From assembly GCA_023630585.1 (NCBI GenBank), contig CM042547.1, forward strand, positions 3,929,768-3,993,767: 64,000 bases of DNA. Reading direction: 5' to 3'. Both the position numbers and the translations under genes were made by a program. Of this stretch, positions 39,134 to 52,059 are shown piece by piece; positions within the stretch are counted from its first letter, which is position 1; the number at the start of each line of letters is the position of its first letter. The notes under the pieces were generated by a model. It made no database searches. It was not told the DNA's origin and saw only the letters and a program-made list of their open reading frames with translations. The DNA is from Cranoglanis bouderius (lineage: Eukaryota > Chordata > Actinopteri > Siluriformes > Cranoglanididae).

Positions 39134-39628
39134 GTGGCCAAAGGTATGTGGACACCTGATCATCATACCCATATGTGCGTGTTGAACATCCCATTCCAGA
39201 TTTATTCTCCATTTGCTATTATTATAACCTCCACTCTTCTGGGAAGGTTTTCCACTAGATTTTGGGGCGTGGCTGTGGGGATTTGTGTTCATTCAGCTAC
39301 AAGAGCATTAGTGAGATCAGGTACTGATGTTGGGTGAGGAGGTCTGGGGTGCAGTTCATCCTAAAGATGTTCATTGGGGTTGAGGTCAGGGCTCTGTGCA
39401 GGACACTCGAGCTCTTGTACACCAGCCTTGACAAACCATGTCTTCATGTAGCTCGCTTTGTGCACAGGGGCATTGTCCTGCTGGAACATGACAGTGAAGG
39501 GAAATTGTAAAGCTACAGCATACAAAGACATTCTAGACAATTGTGTGCCTCCAACTTCGTGGCAACAGTTTGGGGAAGAACCTCATGTGACCGGTCAGGT
39601 GTCCACAAACTTTTGGACATATAGTGTG
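39134..39628. mobile_element. Tc1-like MITE (GTGTCCACAAACTTTTGG family)
   Basis: Left end 'tggccaaaggtatgtggaca' and right end 'gtgtccacaaacttttggac' are inverted repeats. Internal 'gcattgtcctgctggaacat' is diagnostic of this very common fish element. About 495 bp, non-coding. Confidence 0.8.
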
Positions 39629-41729
39629 TGTGTGTGTAGAAGACCATTTGAGTAGTTTATAGGTCTCTTAAAATATATTATGGTTGTTTTATGGTCTTCA
39701 GCAGTCTGATGGTACTTTACCGCAGTCTGTGTGATTGTGTGGCTGCACAGAATCCAATCAATCCAGCAATGACCATCCCTTCTCATCAGACAAGTTCTCT
39801 AATGAATCACGGGATGTTCTGTCGAGTGTGTGAGAACGCTGACTGGATTTCTGCTGTTCCTTTTCCACACTTTCTGCGAGTGTTTTATAATGAATCTCAA
39901 GCACACTGTAAGCATGCATGGAAATCAATCTAATGCTAGACCTAGATGGTAATCAACAAAACATATAATTCATCAAAATATCAGGTGACTTGTTTTTCTT
40001 CATGATAATAGTGATAATAATATTGTTACTGTGTTGGATATTCCTACAAGTCATGCTCTCGCTTTCTACCTGTTCCAGGTCTTTATGACGACCTCTTTTT
40101 GCTGAACACGGCACTATACAGATGGTTGGTTAAAGAGTTCTGGCTGTGTGCGCTCAGCTAGTCCGGCACATGTCGACTGGCAGTGAGGAGCCAGTATTCG
40201 GCAGCCTGTAATTTCTGCAGCTTTGCACTCGTATGGTTTAGCAACCAAAGTGCAAGTGTGTGCGTGTGCATGTGTACTGGGTGAAGGGTCTGTAACCCTT
40301 ACGGCTTTCTCCCCTCTACACTCCACACTCACAACTGTGTTTTGAGGTTCAGGTTGATTCAGCTTGCTCTGGTTTGTGTCTCTGCTCAGCATATTTTCTC
40401 ATACTCAAGCTTATGACATGTACATGCAGTTCACTTAAAGCCTTTTCCATCTAACTTCTGCTATGCCGCACCGATCTCGGTTTCAAATGGTCTCGGGGAA
40501 TCCTTGGAGAAGGGTCTGAGTGGTCATATTTGGGATCAGAGTTTAAACTCGTGTTGGATTAGTAACTCCATAAAGCCGCTAGTCAGCTACGTAATCTTAA
40601 TACTGGAAAATGTAATGTGTGGGATCAGCAGTATTTGCATTTGCAAATAGAAAATGATTCATTTGTTCATTAACAATAACCGGACATGTCTACATTTTTC
40701 GTTTATACTAGAGAGAAATCGCAGACCTACATGTCTCTTGATGTCGTTTATGGGCACGTTCAAGACGTGACGTTTTATGATTACAACATCAAGAACGTCA
40801 TGATGCTGAAAGCTAAGGTTCTGCTCAAACAGAAGCCACTCATGTTAAAGTTTTAGTTAGTTAAACATATCGATTATAGGCAACTCCTCAGTAAGAACCG
40901 TGATGTCGATATCTAACATGACGTTATCTGTCTAGTTTCTTGTTGTAGAAATTAGGCGAGCTACATACGTTTATTAAAGCAGTAAAAATGAGGTAGGTTA
41001 TCTATCTGGCAAGCTATGCCTGTTTAATGCTTAGTTAGCAAGCCAGCTTCGCTCATTGGCTTCTTAGCCGAGATGAAAATGGTGCCGCAAAAGACGGAGC
41101 TCATCGGACCAGTTATCCCTCCAAATTGCCTGTAACTACAACAGTCTTCTTTTGGCTTGGAAAGGTGTCCGATTTGCTAATATGTGGTAAAAATGAATGT
41201 GCTTATGAAACAAATTCTGAGTGACCTGTCTCTCTCAGACTGCTTTTACCTGACAAATTATTTTGCACTAGCAAGAATCCATTGCCTAAGACAATCTTGT
41301 TAACAAAATTATAACGAAACATTAAACACACTGCTGATAAACACTGATCTCTCAAAAAAAAAACCCTTATCTTTCCATCTGAAAGTCAGTAACGTAAACA
41401 GTCATATTGCAGGGAGTCTGTTTTATAAAAACTGTTGTACAGTAACCAGACATACACACCAGACAGTAACCAGTTTAGTGAATGAAGTCAGAAACATGTA
41501 CACACATAATTTACTACCTACTTAGTTTTTTCTTTCTTCTTTCTGATGTTTGAGTAGATAATGCGACTGTGGAAGCAGCTCTTGGACATTCTGGGATGCA
41601 TTACAGCTCACCTTTCTACAAAACACCAATAATAGTTACTGGCTTTGTTTAGCCCTCAACTAAAATGTAACTTCAGGCTCCAGAGTGCCAGATAGACCGG
41701 AATGAAAAAGTTTCTTTTTTGATGAAGAG

Positions 41730-42195
41730 GTGACCATGAGAAACATCAACTGCTTTTGGTCTTACCCATTGTTATGAATGACTTTGGCTTATTTGTTGCC
41801 TCATATTTATACCCCTGTGAAACAGGAAGTCATGGTTGAATAATTTCCTGTTCCTAGTCACCCAGGTGTGCTAAAAAAATGTAAAATATCAATGGGAATA
41901 TACTTCAAATATATTTTTCTCATATGAATTCATAGGGGTGCCAATAATTGTTGCACACCTATATTCAACAAAGACTTAAAAAAACAAACAAACAAAAAAA
42001 ACCTCTTGCAATTGTTTTATATCCATGAGAGCAGAGTACTTTTGTGATTGATTAATTAATTAATTAATTTATTTTTACTTTTTTATTTTATTTTTTTTAA
42101 CAAAAGACCAAAAGGTTAAACAATAAAGACAATTTTTCACAGCCTTCTTTGCTCATATTTACTAAGGGTGCCAATATTAGTGGAGGGCACTGTAC
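41730..42195. mobile_element. Right part of a Tc1-like element
   Basis: Ends in 'gtgccaatattagtggaggg' followed by cactgta, the inverse of the terminus at 16617. An internal poly-T/TTAA-rich region and a second 'ggggtgccaataattgttgc' block at about 41936 suggest two related ends collapsed together. Confidence 0.55.
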
Positions 42196-42247
42196 ATACA
42201 TATAAAGTTAACTTTTCTTAAAGTGAATTTGCTAAGCCCTGTCTCTA

Positions 42248-42273
42248 ATAATAATAATAATAATAATAATAAT
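42248..42273. repeat. (AAT)n microsatellite
   Basis: About eight trinucleotide units. Confidence 0.85.
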
Positions 42274-43254
42274 GGGTTTAATTTATATAGCGCCTTTCCA
42301 GAGCTCAAGGATACTTTACAATAGTAATACAATAATACGTGAACAAACACACAAAGTGAAAAACAATGAACAATCAAACAAAAAATGAAAAACACAGTAC
42401 AGAGAGTACGGTCATCTAGACCCGTTTGAAATCACACACACACATAAACACACACACACACGCTTACCATGGCATTCTGTACAGGATTTCTCAGAGGTTT
42501 TTTTTTGTGATTGTTCTGGGCAAAAATGCTTGATTTTGCTGGTTGTAAATTGTTGTTCCCGTCCTCTAACTAGGAAAAAACAAAGACCACGCCCCCTCGA
42601 CTCATCAAAAGACCAACATGGAGGTGTCCATGTTTTTTCCTCACTTTTTTTGTAGCTTGAAAATGACCTCATTCCCAGTTCTGATGTGCAGCGTTACATT
42701 ACTGTGTCCTTATGTGTATATTTCCTGCTGCAGCTGATATGTTTGGCACGCAGACACTCTGGCAGTCCGTGCTGCGTTGCTGCCATTTTTCTTCGTCAGA
42801 TGGGAAGTGAAAGGTGATGAGGGGGACGATGAGGGACGAATACCAGCCAAGAACAGCACACATGCCTTTGTGTTTAAGTGATTACACTTTCGCTAGTAAT
42901 GTAGTGGTGTCCTCCTTAATGGCCTGATTTGGACATGGCTGCAGGCTCGAATAGACTGTTTTACGCTGAAGAAATGGAGTAATAGATTGACCAGTGTGGC
43001 TGATGAATAGGCACCAGTCACTGTGCGTTTAAAACCACATACTTCAGTTCCAGTAATGAAGTGTGGTGTTGGACCCTGGCGCTAGTCATGAGCTCTGGAT
43101 GGGCGTGATGATAGCAGCCGTGAGACAGTAAGGGGAATTTTAAGAGCTCATCATGATTTTACACAGGGATTTCCATCCAAGAATGTAATCTCCCCTGTGC
43201 TACATTATGTGTAGACTAATTTCAAATCATAGAATCTGTGAGTGTGTGTCTCTG

Positions 43255-43256
<2 letters not shown>

Positions 43257-43308
<52 letters not shown>

Positions 43309-43620
43309 CAAGTGTCTGTCTCTCTCTCTCTGAGTGTCTTTCTCTGAGCGTGTATCTGTCTCTCTGTGAGTGTCTCTCTGTGAGTGTGTTACTAGTCTCT
43401 CTCTCTCCCTCTCTCTGTGTCTCTCTCTCGGAGTGAGTGTCTCTCTCTCGGAGTGTGTGTCTCTCTCTCGGAGTGAGTGTCTCTCTCTCGGAGTGTCTCC
43501 CTGTGAGTGTGTTTTTGAGTGTGTGTGTGTGTGTGTGTGTGTCTCTCTCTCTCTCTCTCTCTGTTTGTGTGTCTCTCTCTCTGAGTCTGTGTGTGTGTCT
43601 CGCCCTCTCTTCCTCTCTCT

Positions 43621-43696
<76 letters not shown>

Positions 43697-43700
43697 AACC
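43257..43700. repeat. Compound TG/TC satellite with 'ctctctctcggagtg' units
   Basis: Starts with (TG)n at 43257-43304, passes through irregular TC/TG mixtures with about four 'ctctctcggagtg' units (43424-43495), a C10 run near 43621, and ends in a (TC)n of about 65 bp. Both strands give long low-complexity frames that are not genes. Confidence 0.88.
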
Positions 43701-44584
43701 CTGTGAAGAGCCTATCAGCTGATGAAGGTGTTTGAAGAGTGTGTGCTGGTGTGTGAGTAGCTCTCGTAGTTGAGGGGTTTCTGGGTAATCTGACGAAGAA
43801 CCTCTTCAGAGAGAACACCTACGCCTAGATTTGGCAATGCCAGATTCGCTTTAAATAGGACAGTGGCAGAGAAATAAAAAAAAAAAAAAAAAGAAAGAAA
43901 GAGAATAAACAGCCATGTGCTGTCCGCCATGGAGTGGTTGCCACGGCGTTAAGCAGCTGTGCAGCTGATCATCGAGAGACGGCTAGTGAGAGAACAAACC
44001 TCCTACACCAAGAAGCTTGCATGCAGAAAGATTCATTCCCTTTTATTTAACAGTTTTTTTTTTTCCAGCATGTTGTTTAAGTTTGCGTGACTTGTCCAGC
44101 GCAGCCCAAGAGACCTCTGAGAATTTGAGAACGTGCATTTTCTTTCTCAGCATGCGCTCACACACTTTGCAGCTGCTTGTAGGTGGGTGTGTTTTTGGCA
44201 TGTACATCTGAAGACTTGCTTAAACAGTGCAGCTTGCACTCTCTTTTTTTTTTTTTTTTTTTTTTTTTTCTTCCTCCAGTTCCCCTGCTGTGATTTGTTA
44301 GTGCTCATTAGCTCAGGAGAATCAGTTGGAACTAAGAATAGTTGACTTTGATGCACAGCAGATACTCTAAATAGGAACAGATCACACTGTAGCGTTTTGA
44401 ATATCACATGCTGCAGTGTATTATGTTGTGAGCAATTCATATCTCAACTCCACTACTACTATGTTTAAATAAAACGAATAATAGTAGTGAATAAAGTCAC
44501 CACATTCTCAGAAATAAAGGTACAGAACTGTACTGTTCCTTGTCTACCAGAGGAGTGGTACCAGGCGACAACCAGGCGCCTGGT

Positions 44585-44910
44585 CTTAAAATTGTCCAGT
44601 TTGGGCGAGGCTGTGCCCAGTGTAGCCTCAGATTTCTGTCCTTGGTTGATTGGAGTGGAACCTGATGTGGTTTTTTTTTGCTGTTATAGTTCATCCTCCT
44701 CAAGGATTCAACCTGTTGTGCATTCTGAGATGCTTTTCTGTTCACCACAGTTGTAAAGAGTGGTTATTTGAGTTAGCATAGCCTTCCTGTCAGCCAGTCT
44801 GTCCATTCTCCTATGACCTCTCTCACCAACAAGGCCTTTCCTCCTGCGGAACTGGATGTTTTTGTTTTTCACACCATTCTGGGTCTCTCCAGAGACTCTC
44901 CAGAAAGTCA
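44585..44910 (-). pseudogene. Internal fragment of the TTATTAGGAACACC Tc1-like transposase
   Basis: On the minus strand it aligns with 49108-49325 of the longer copy (ITTLYNCGEQKSIS-type reading). Broken frames, no termini. Confidence 0.7.
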
Positions 44911-45209
44911 GGAGTAGCTTGCAAATCAGCTGAAATATACAGCCAGTGGTTTACAGAGAACTTCCAACATTGTCATGTTTGGTATCACGTTTTTGGCAGA
45001 GCTATCCAAACACCAGGTTTATAAAATAAAAAAAATAAAAAAAGAGAAAGATGGTGTACTTGGGGAACTCACAGGTTTGGCTACCAACGTGCTTCCTGGA
45101 GCTTTTTGATGGCAGGTCTACCTTTGTCTGATAAAGTGCCCCCCCCTTTGTGTTTTCTCCGAGTATCACTCCTCCTTGCTGCATTTGGCCATATGGAGAC
45201 CGTAAACTT

Positions 45210-45455
45210 GGACTGTCCTTGTGCTTGCCTTGCACCTCCAGGGTTGGGGGTTTGGTTCCTGCCTCCACCCTGTGTGCGTGGAGTTTGCATGTTCTCCCAG
45301 TTCTTCAGGGGTTTCCTCCAGGTACTCCGGTTTGTAGGTTGTTTGGCATTTCCAGATTTTCCCCTGCCCTGTGCCCCAAGTTCCCTGGGATAGGCTCCAG
45401 ACTCCCCGGTGACCCTGTGCAGGATAAGCGGTATGGAAAATGGATGGATGCTGCA
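45210..45455 (+). mobile_element. SINE copy (Mermaid/DANA-like)
   Basis: Contains 'ggagtttgcatgttctccca', 'cctgggataggctccag' and the 'aagcggtatggaaaatggat' tail ending in ggatg repeats. Confidence 0.75.
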
Positions 45456-47696
45456 TTTGTCTTACCTTGTAAGTAGGCAGTTGGAAGACGAAGACCATCC
45501 CGAATTCCCGAGTAGGAATTGGTCAGACTTTGGGAAGCCCTCTAGTTGAATGCAGCGTTATTCCTCACCCTCATCAACACATTAACCTCGGCACCTGGGT
45601 CAATCGGGTTGTCTGTCCCAACTAATTTTTTTTATGCATAGTTTCCTCAAGTAGGTTCAGAAGGCTACTGATACAGCTCTCACCAGCAGTTTTACTTTTC
45701 CCATCCAGCAACCAAAAAAAAAAAAAAATCATGTTACGTAGCTATATTTAAACACGATGTGCTTCATGTTGAGGCTGTAACTGTAGGTCGTTGCTTGTTC
45801 CAGATCCCTCTGCTGAGGCATGATCTTTCTGTTGGTGGGGGAAAAAAAATCATCTGGGCAGTTTAAATTAGCTTGTATGAATGACTTATACTGTTGAAAC
45901 CAAGCACAATAATTGTGCTCATATAACTTTCCTGCTAGCAAAACATGAATTCACCTCACAGTTAAACATATAGAGAGAAATGAACGACACAAGCCATACT
46001 TGAATATCTTTTACATGTGATGTGAGGAACGGCATCACCGAAATGTTGGTCAGTGACTTACCGACTACATTACAGTTTTTTTTTTTTTTTTTTTAAGGAT
46101 CAGGCTTTAATTATTGACTAGGTTTCTGGGCAACCAAAACATGGGACTAGGAAGAACATTGGCGCATACTTGCTGGACTTGCTGGGCTAACTAATAAATT
46201 TATTATTTGTCCACTCCTGTTTAATCCCTTTCCATTCTAGCTTTTCAACACCCCGATGCTATACATAGGAAACCAAATGTATCTGACATCTCTTTCCCCA
46301 TCTCTGTGTGTGTGTGAGAGAGTGTATTGTAGTTGAGCTGTGCTGTCTCATTGTGTTTTATGAGGGGCATCTGTCAGCACTCTACTTAGAGCCATAGAGG
46401 CAACAAATTAAAGGCCTTTGCTTCTGAGAAACAAATTTTGGAAAGTTCCAAGCTTTAGACTTTCACCGACAGTCAGAGGACTATAAGCTGTCCGGATGAT
46501 TCAGTTTCAAAGAATGACTTTTCAGAACTTCTGAAGTGCTGGATGTGTAGTGGAAGTGGACCTTATGTATTGAGACATCATACTACTGAAAATAGTACAA
46601 TTAACTCAAGACTCTTGCTGGCTCAAATTCTTATATGTATAACTTTGAAAAGTTGATGTGCAGGGCCTGAATTTCAGCACAAGATTGCAGGTATTGTGCA
46701 TATATTTTATTAATTCCCCCCCCCCCCAAGTCCAAGGTTTTGTGAGAACTTCCTGCACACATTTATAAGCCATAGTCTTATGCAGATATAAACTTAATTA
46801 ATAAATCCAAAGAAATAAATAAATAATTTGTCCACGTGTCCACATGCTGTAGTTACATAGCCGTTTCCATCTTTCCCACTTCTACATGCTGAATTGTAAT
46901 TTTACGTCATTTGAAGTCGAACATCCAGAAAAAAGAAAAAAAAAAAACGGCACCAGATATCTAAATATCAAACATGATTCTCAAGGTAATAGTGAGGTGA
47001 AGCTGAGCAAAGGCAAGTTTCAGGCTAGTTGGCTGAAAATACAGTATATCTTGCGACTAGCAATAAACAAGACAGTGCCACAGGTCTACTTGTTGCTGTC
47101 AGACCGGTCAACTTTGGGATCCTCTGTCACGTGATAAAGGATGTACTTATGCATGGGGTCCTTGTGTCGAAGCATTTTCAACGACAAGACTTTGACTTCG
47201 GCCAAGTACCAGAGAGGCTGTGAGAGAAATGATCCACCCCAGCCTTGTGGAAATGCAATTCTGAAGACTGCCAAATCCTCTGAGAATTTCTGTCTCTGTG
47301 GTGTAGAGATACTTGAAAACCTGCTGAAATATTTCTTACCTAATGTAAGGAAACCTAGCTAGAGTTGGCAGTACAGACTCGAATCGTGAATTCCAGTGAT
47401 TCATACGTTTAATTTTCCTTACAGCAGTTTGCAGCGATGATGTCGAATTTACATAGCAATGTATTTACTGAAATGGAGACACACTGACAGTTCAGACCGA
47501 CAGTGTGTCATGTGGATTCAACACGCACAACCAGATTCATAGTGCTTCCAAGGGGTGTAACGATCTGACGACTTGGATTGATGCATCAATTTAAAAAATG
47601 TAAACTGATTATTTTTGAAATGATCACTCGTATTTCTCTGCTGTGCATATCTGTGGGCACCATAAGGGTGGATTTTAAATTCTTTTTAATTGGTCA

Positions 47697-48012
47697 GTGT
47701 TTGGGGTGACTCACACCTCCGAGGTTGGGGGGTCGAATCCCACCTTTGTCCTGTGTACACGGAGTTTGCATGTTCTCCTTGTGCTTCAGGGTACTCCCGT
47801 TTCCTCCCCCAGTCAAAAGACGTGTTGTTGGCTGATTGGCATTTCCAAATTGTCCGTATTGTGTGAACGGGTGTGTGTGTGCGATTGTGCCCTACGATGG
47901 GTTGGCACCTCATCCAGGGTGCCCCCAGCCTTGTGCCCCGAGTTCCCTGGGACAGGCTCCAGGCTCCCCCATGACCCTGAGTATAGGATAAGTTGTATGG
48001 AAAATGGATGGT
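47697..48012 (+). mobile_element. SINE copy (Mermaid/DANA-like), near full length
   Basis: Shows a B box-like 'gggtcgaatccca', 'ggagtttgcatgttctcc', 'gatgggttggcacctcatcc', 'gggacaggctccaggctccc' and the 'gtatggaaaatggatgg' tail in order. Confidence 0.8.
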
Positions 48013-48779
48013 CAGTGTTGCATGGAAAGGGGTGGGGAGTCCCTGGAAGTAAAAGACTGAGCTTATACATTACGCTGATACATGTGTTATTCTTATACAT
48101 GTGTTAGTTGTAGCACTGTGTACATAATGGTGCCATAAATTGTGTAGCATTTCCACACTCTTTAATGGACATCTGAGTGCAATATTTTGTTTGCTTATGT
48201 ATGTGTATTGGTGAGTTCTGAGTGTTACACAAGTGTGTAGAAAATAATTCGTATTCTTCTAGTGATGTGGAAACAGTTTAATAGGCTAGCAAGGTGATTT
48301 GGTCGTAACTCTGAAAAAATAGTTCTCTACATCATTCACAAATTAATGATAGACTTACCTCAGATTCTGATCTAAACTGGTCACATATCGGTTGGAGGCT
48401 ACTAAATCGAATCATATCATAGCAGTATGTAGTGGTATCAAATATCAACTTATTGTTGCCTTCTGAATAGAAACTGTATCGTATGGTGCGGAAGCCTGTG
48501 GTGTACACCCCTAGTGTTTACTACATTTGTTCCAAAGAGTATCTCTACATTCTCCAGCCTAGTAAATTCGTTCATCTTAAATTCAACTCTCTTTCCTTAT
48601 GTTTGAGTAATAACTCGTACTAGCGTACGCTGATTCGGATTATTCTGAGTAAACGTTACTGGATATTCTAAGAATATAATATCATGTAGTGACGATAGTA
48701 TCATTTTATCAGAGTGGTCAATGTGTGAGTGTGAACATTTTATGCTAGGTTGCGCGACATTACTAGTATGTACTCACTG

Positions 48780-50085
48780 AGCACAGTATTAGGAACACCT
48801 GTACACCTACACATTCATGCAATTGTCTAATTAGCCAATCATGTGGCCGCAATGCAATGCATAATGTCATGCAGCTTCGGGTAATGTTCACATCAACCAT
48901 GAGAATGAGGATTTTGACCGTATCATGATTGTTGGTGCCAGTCGGGCTGGTTTGTGTATTTCTATAACTGCTGATCTCCTGGGATTTTCACACACAACTG
49001 TCTCTAGAGTTTACTCAGAGTGGTGCAATAAAGAGAAAACAGCCATTGAGCAGCAGTTCTGCAGGCAGAAATGCCTTGTTGTTGAAAGAGAGAGTATAAC
49101 GGAGAATGGCCAGACAGGTTCAAGCTGACCGAAAGGGTACAGTAACTCAGATAACCACTCTGTACAATTGTGGTGAGCAGAAAAGCATCTCGGAACGCAT
49201 AACATGTCGAACCTTGAGGCAGATGGGCTTCAACAGCAAAAGACCATGTCGGGTTCCACTTCTCAGCCAAGAACAGAAATCTGAGACTGCAGTGGGCACA
49301 GGCTCACCAAAACTGGACAGTTGAAGACTGGAAACATGCAGCCTGTTCTGATGAATTTTGATTTCTGATGAGGCACACAGATGGTAGGGTCAGAATTTGG
49401 CATCAATAGCATGAATCCATGGACCCAACCTGCCTTGTGTCAACAGTCCAGGCTGGTGGAGGTGGGGTAATGGTGTGGGGAATGTTCTCTTGGCACACTT
49501 TGGGCCTGTTTATACCGATCAATCATCACTTGAATACCACAGCCTATTTGAGTGTTGTTGCTGACCATGTGCATCCCTTCATGGCCACAGTTTAACCATC
49601 TTTTAATGGCTACTTCCAGCATGATAATGCACCATGTCACAAAGCAAAAGTCGTCTCCAACTGGTTTCATGAACATGACCGTGAGGTCAATGTTCTTCCG
49701 TGGCCTTCCCAGTGACCAACTCTGAATCCAATAGAACACCTTTTGGGATGTGGTAGAACAGGAGATTTGTAGCATGAAAGTGTACCTGGGAATCTGCAGG
49801 AACTGTGTGATGCAACCATATCAACATGGACCAGAATCTCAAAGGAATGCACCACCTGACCACATTCTCAGCACAGTTACATGGTAGTGTGAAGAGTTCT
49901 GGTACATCAGCTGTTTCTGGGATTTTTAAACACCTCACTGTCACTGCTAAGAATAGTCTACCAACCAATAACATCCAGCGCTGCTTGTGGTCTCAAACTG
50001 ACTATCGATATATTCACTCTGCCATTGTGTTTTAATGTTATTCAAGGTCCTGGTCAACTGTTTGTGATCTATATGTTGTGTAACA
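48780..50085 (+). mobile_element. Long copy of the TTATTAGGAACACC Tc1-like element, decayed
   Basis: The left end carries 'gcacagtattaggaacacct' and the 'cattcatgcaattgtct' block. Transposase remains are scattered over 48925-49870, including GFSHTTVSRVYSEWCNKE (helix-turn-helix), ITTLYNCGEQKSISERIT and a late 'tgataatgcaccatgtcaca' catalytic-type segment. Stops and shifts are frequent. This is the longest member of the family here. Confidence 0.75.
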
Positions 50086-51529
50086 GAGCAGTGCATGTGA
50101 TGTAATGTGTTATTAAAACTAAGTTTAAGCTCTCATTTCCACAAGGCTGGTGGAACCAGACCCATGCATGTCAGTGTGGCAGTTTTAATTTTGTTCAGTA
50201 TGTTAGAAAACCAACTAGCAAAGTCTGAGAACGATCAGAAACATTGTAGCAGTTCCAAATATTTGTTGGCAACCACAGGACAACTGGAACTGAGATCTTC
50301 TAGTGATTACTCTGCATAAACATGGAGGGATTTTTAGTCACAGGTGGTCTGCCATATTGGTCTTGCTTTTTTTGAGTCATTCAGACATCAGCATTGATCT
50401 GTGAACAGCAGACACCTGTCAGTGCTGGTAGGGTAACACACTCATTAGGTCAATAGTGCAAACTAAATCAGGGGAAACCATTTTCATTTCTGTACACAGT
50501 GGAGTGACTGGTAAGAGAAATTCTGAAGAGAACTTCTGGAAGTTTCTGTACTTGAGTTATGTGGGCAGAAGATAGACAGGCCATAGTGGCAGACACCCAC
50601 TCCTTTCTATTTTTAGTGTGTTGGGATGCATGTTTAAAGGCTGATGAGTGTCTGTGCTGACCATGCACCAGAAAATTAGCATTATATCTTCTTTGTTAAT
50701 TTGTATTAATTGTCTCAGTGATGGAAAGCTATTTTTAGGCAGCTAGCCGTTTCATTTTTGTAACGGTCTTTTGGTACAAGGGAACAAACGCTCCCTCTGT
50801 CACCATTTACCCGACACTAGCATAAACCTTTCACAGAGGACACAGAGAATGCTAATGCGGGTCAAATCATTGCCCATGATAATCAAAAACCCCTGGGTTA
50901 GAGATAAAGCAGTCTGAACATCTGCTTTCCACAAGTCCATGGCCTTGAATTTTGTAACAGTAGCACTTCAAGGCAAATACACAGCAAATACAATGCTCAC
51001 AGCATCAGCAGGAAACAATGCGGCACTTTAACTTTAAACTTTATAGCTGAAATATTTGCTTTAGATCAGTCCACATACAGTCATTCACTTTTTAAATCTA
51101 TAACACTGACTGTACAGTTCACTGTTTTGAGGAGATAAATATACGTCACTAATTACTGTTACCCGACTAGCTTGTTGCTAACAAAACAGGCGAAATGGAG
51201 GGGAAAAAAAACATGGACGCCTCCATGAAAATGTTTTTTTTTGAGCACGTAAAACTCATAAATAGCTACTTTAATTGCACTGTTCCAGGTACAGGGCTGA
51301 GAGGCTACTGGTTCTGTTTTACTATAGTGAACTTCAGACATTCCTGCAACATTTTGGATTGAAATTGCAGCACAGCAACAACAGCAGACAATAGCGCATA
51401 GCTTAGCAACAAGCTAGCTGGCTAACGTTTGTGATGACTCTAATGTTGACGATTACCTTCTCAAAGCGTTGATTAGTATGGTCAGTGTTATAGATTTAAC
51501 AGAGTACTGTATTAACTGATCTAAAATCA

Positions 51530-51705
51530 AATCAAATTTTGTTGGTCACAGACATTCACAGTATGACTGTCCTGTGACATAAATACAGAATTTACTTGCG
51601 TTGAAATAGAAAAAGAAAAATATACATATAGAAGATATAAAACATTGAGCTGGGCTAGTTGCAGTGAAAAAGCTTACAGTATAATTAAATATTTAGAAAT
51701 ATGGT
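51530..51705 (-). mobile_element. 3' tail of the L2/Rex-like LINE (lower part of a nest)
   Basis: The minus-strand copy ends in 'caaaatttgatttgatttt'. Together with 53301-54000 it forms one LINE, now separated by a SINE (51705-51975) and a hAT element (52060-53300). Confidence 0.6.
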
Positions 51706-51975
51706 ACATGCCGTGTGCGCGGAGTTTGCAGGTTCTCCCCGTGCTTTGGGGGTTTCCTCTGGGTACTCTGGTTTCCTCCCCCAGTCAAAAGACATGCTTG
51801 TAGGATGACTGGCATTTCCAAATATCCGTAGTGTGTGATTGTGTCCTGTGATGGGTTGGCACCCCGTCCAGGGTGTTCCCTGCATTGTGCACCGAGGTCC
51901 CTGGGATAGGCTCCAGGATCCCCCGTGACCCTGTGTAGGATAAGCGGTACAGAAAATGGATGTATGGATGGATGT
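51705..51975 (+). mobile_element. SINE copy (Mermaid/DANA-like) inserted in the LINE
   Basis: Shows 'ggagtttgcaggttctcccc', 'gatgggttggcaccccgtcc', 'gggataggctccaggatccc' and the tail 'aagcggtacagaaaatggat'. Confidence 0.8.
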
Positions 51976-52059
51976 TTTGTGTGTATTGACAGGAATGTTG
52001 GTTGTGTGGGTGTAGTGTAGAGAAATCCAAGGTACATATTTATATGTGTATGTATAAAC

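Noticed and set aside
43222..43818. 198-residue Arg-Glu/His-Thr frame and its Ser-Leu-Cys-Val counterparts
   Set aside because: Produced by the TG/TC satellite in several frames at once; no flanking coding features.
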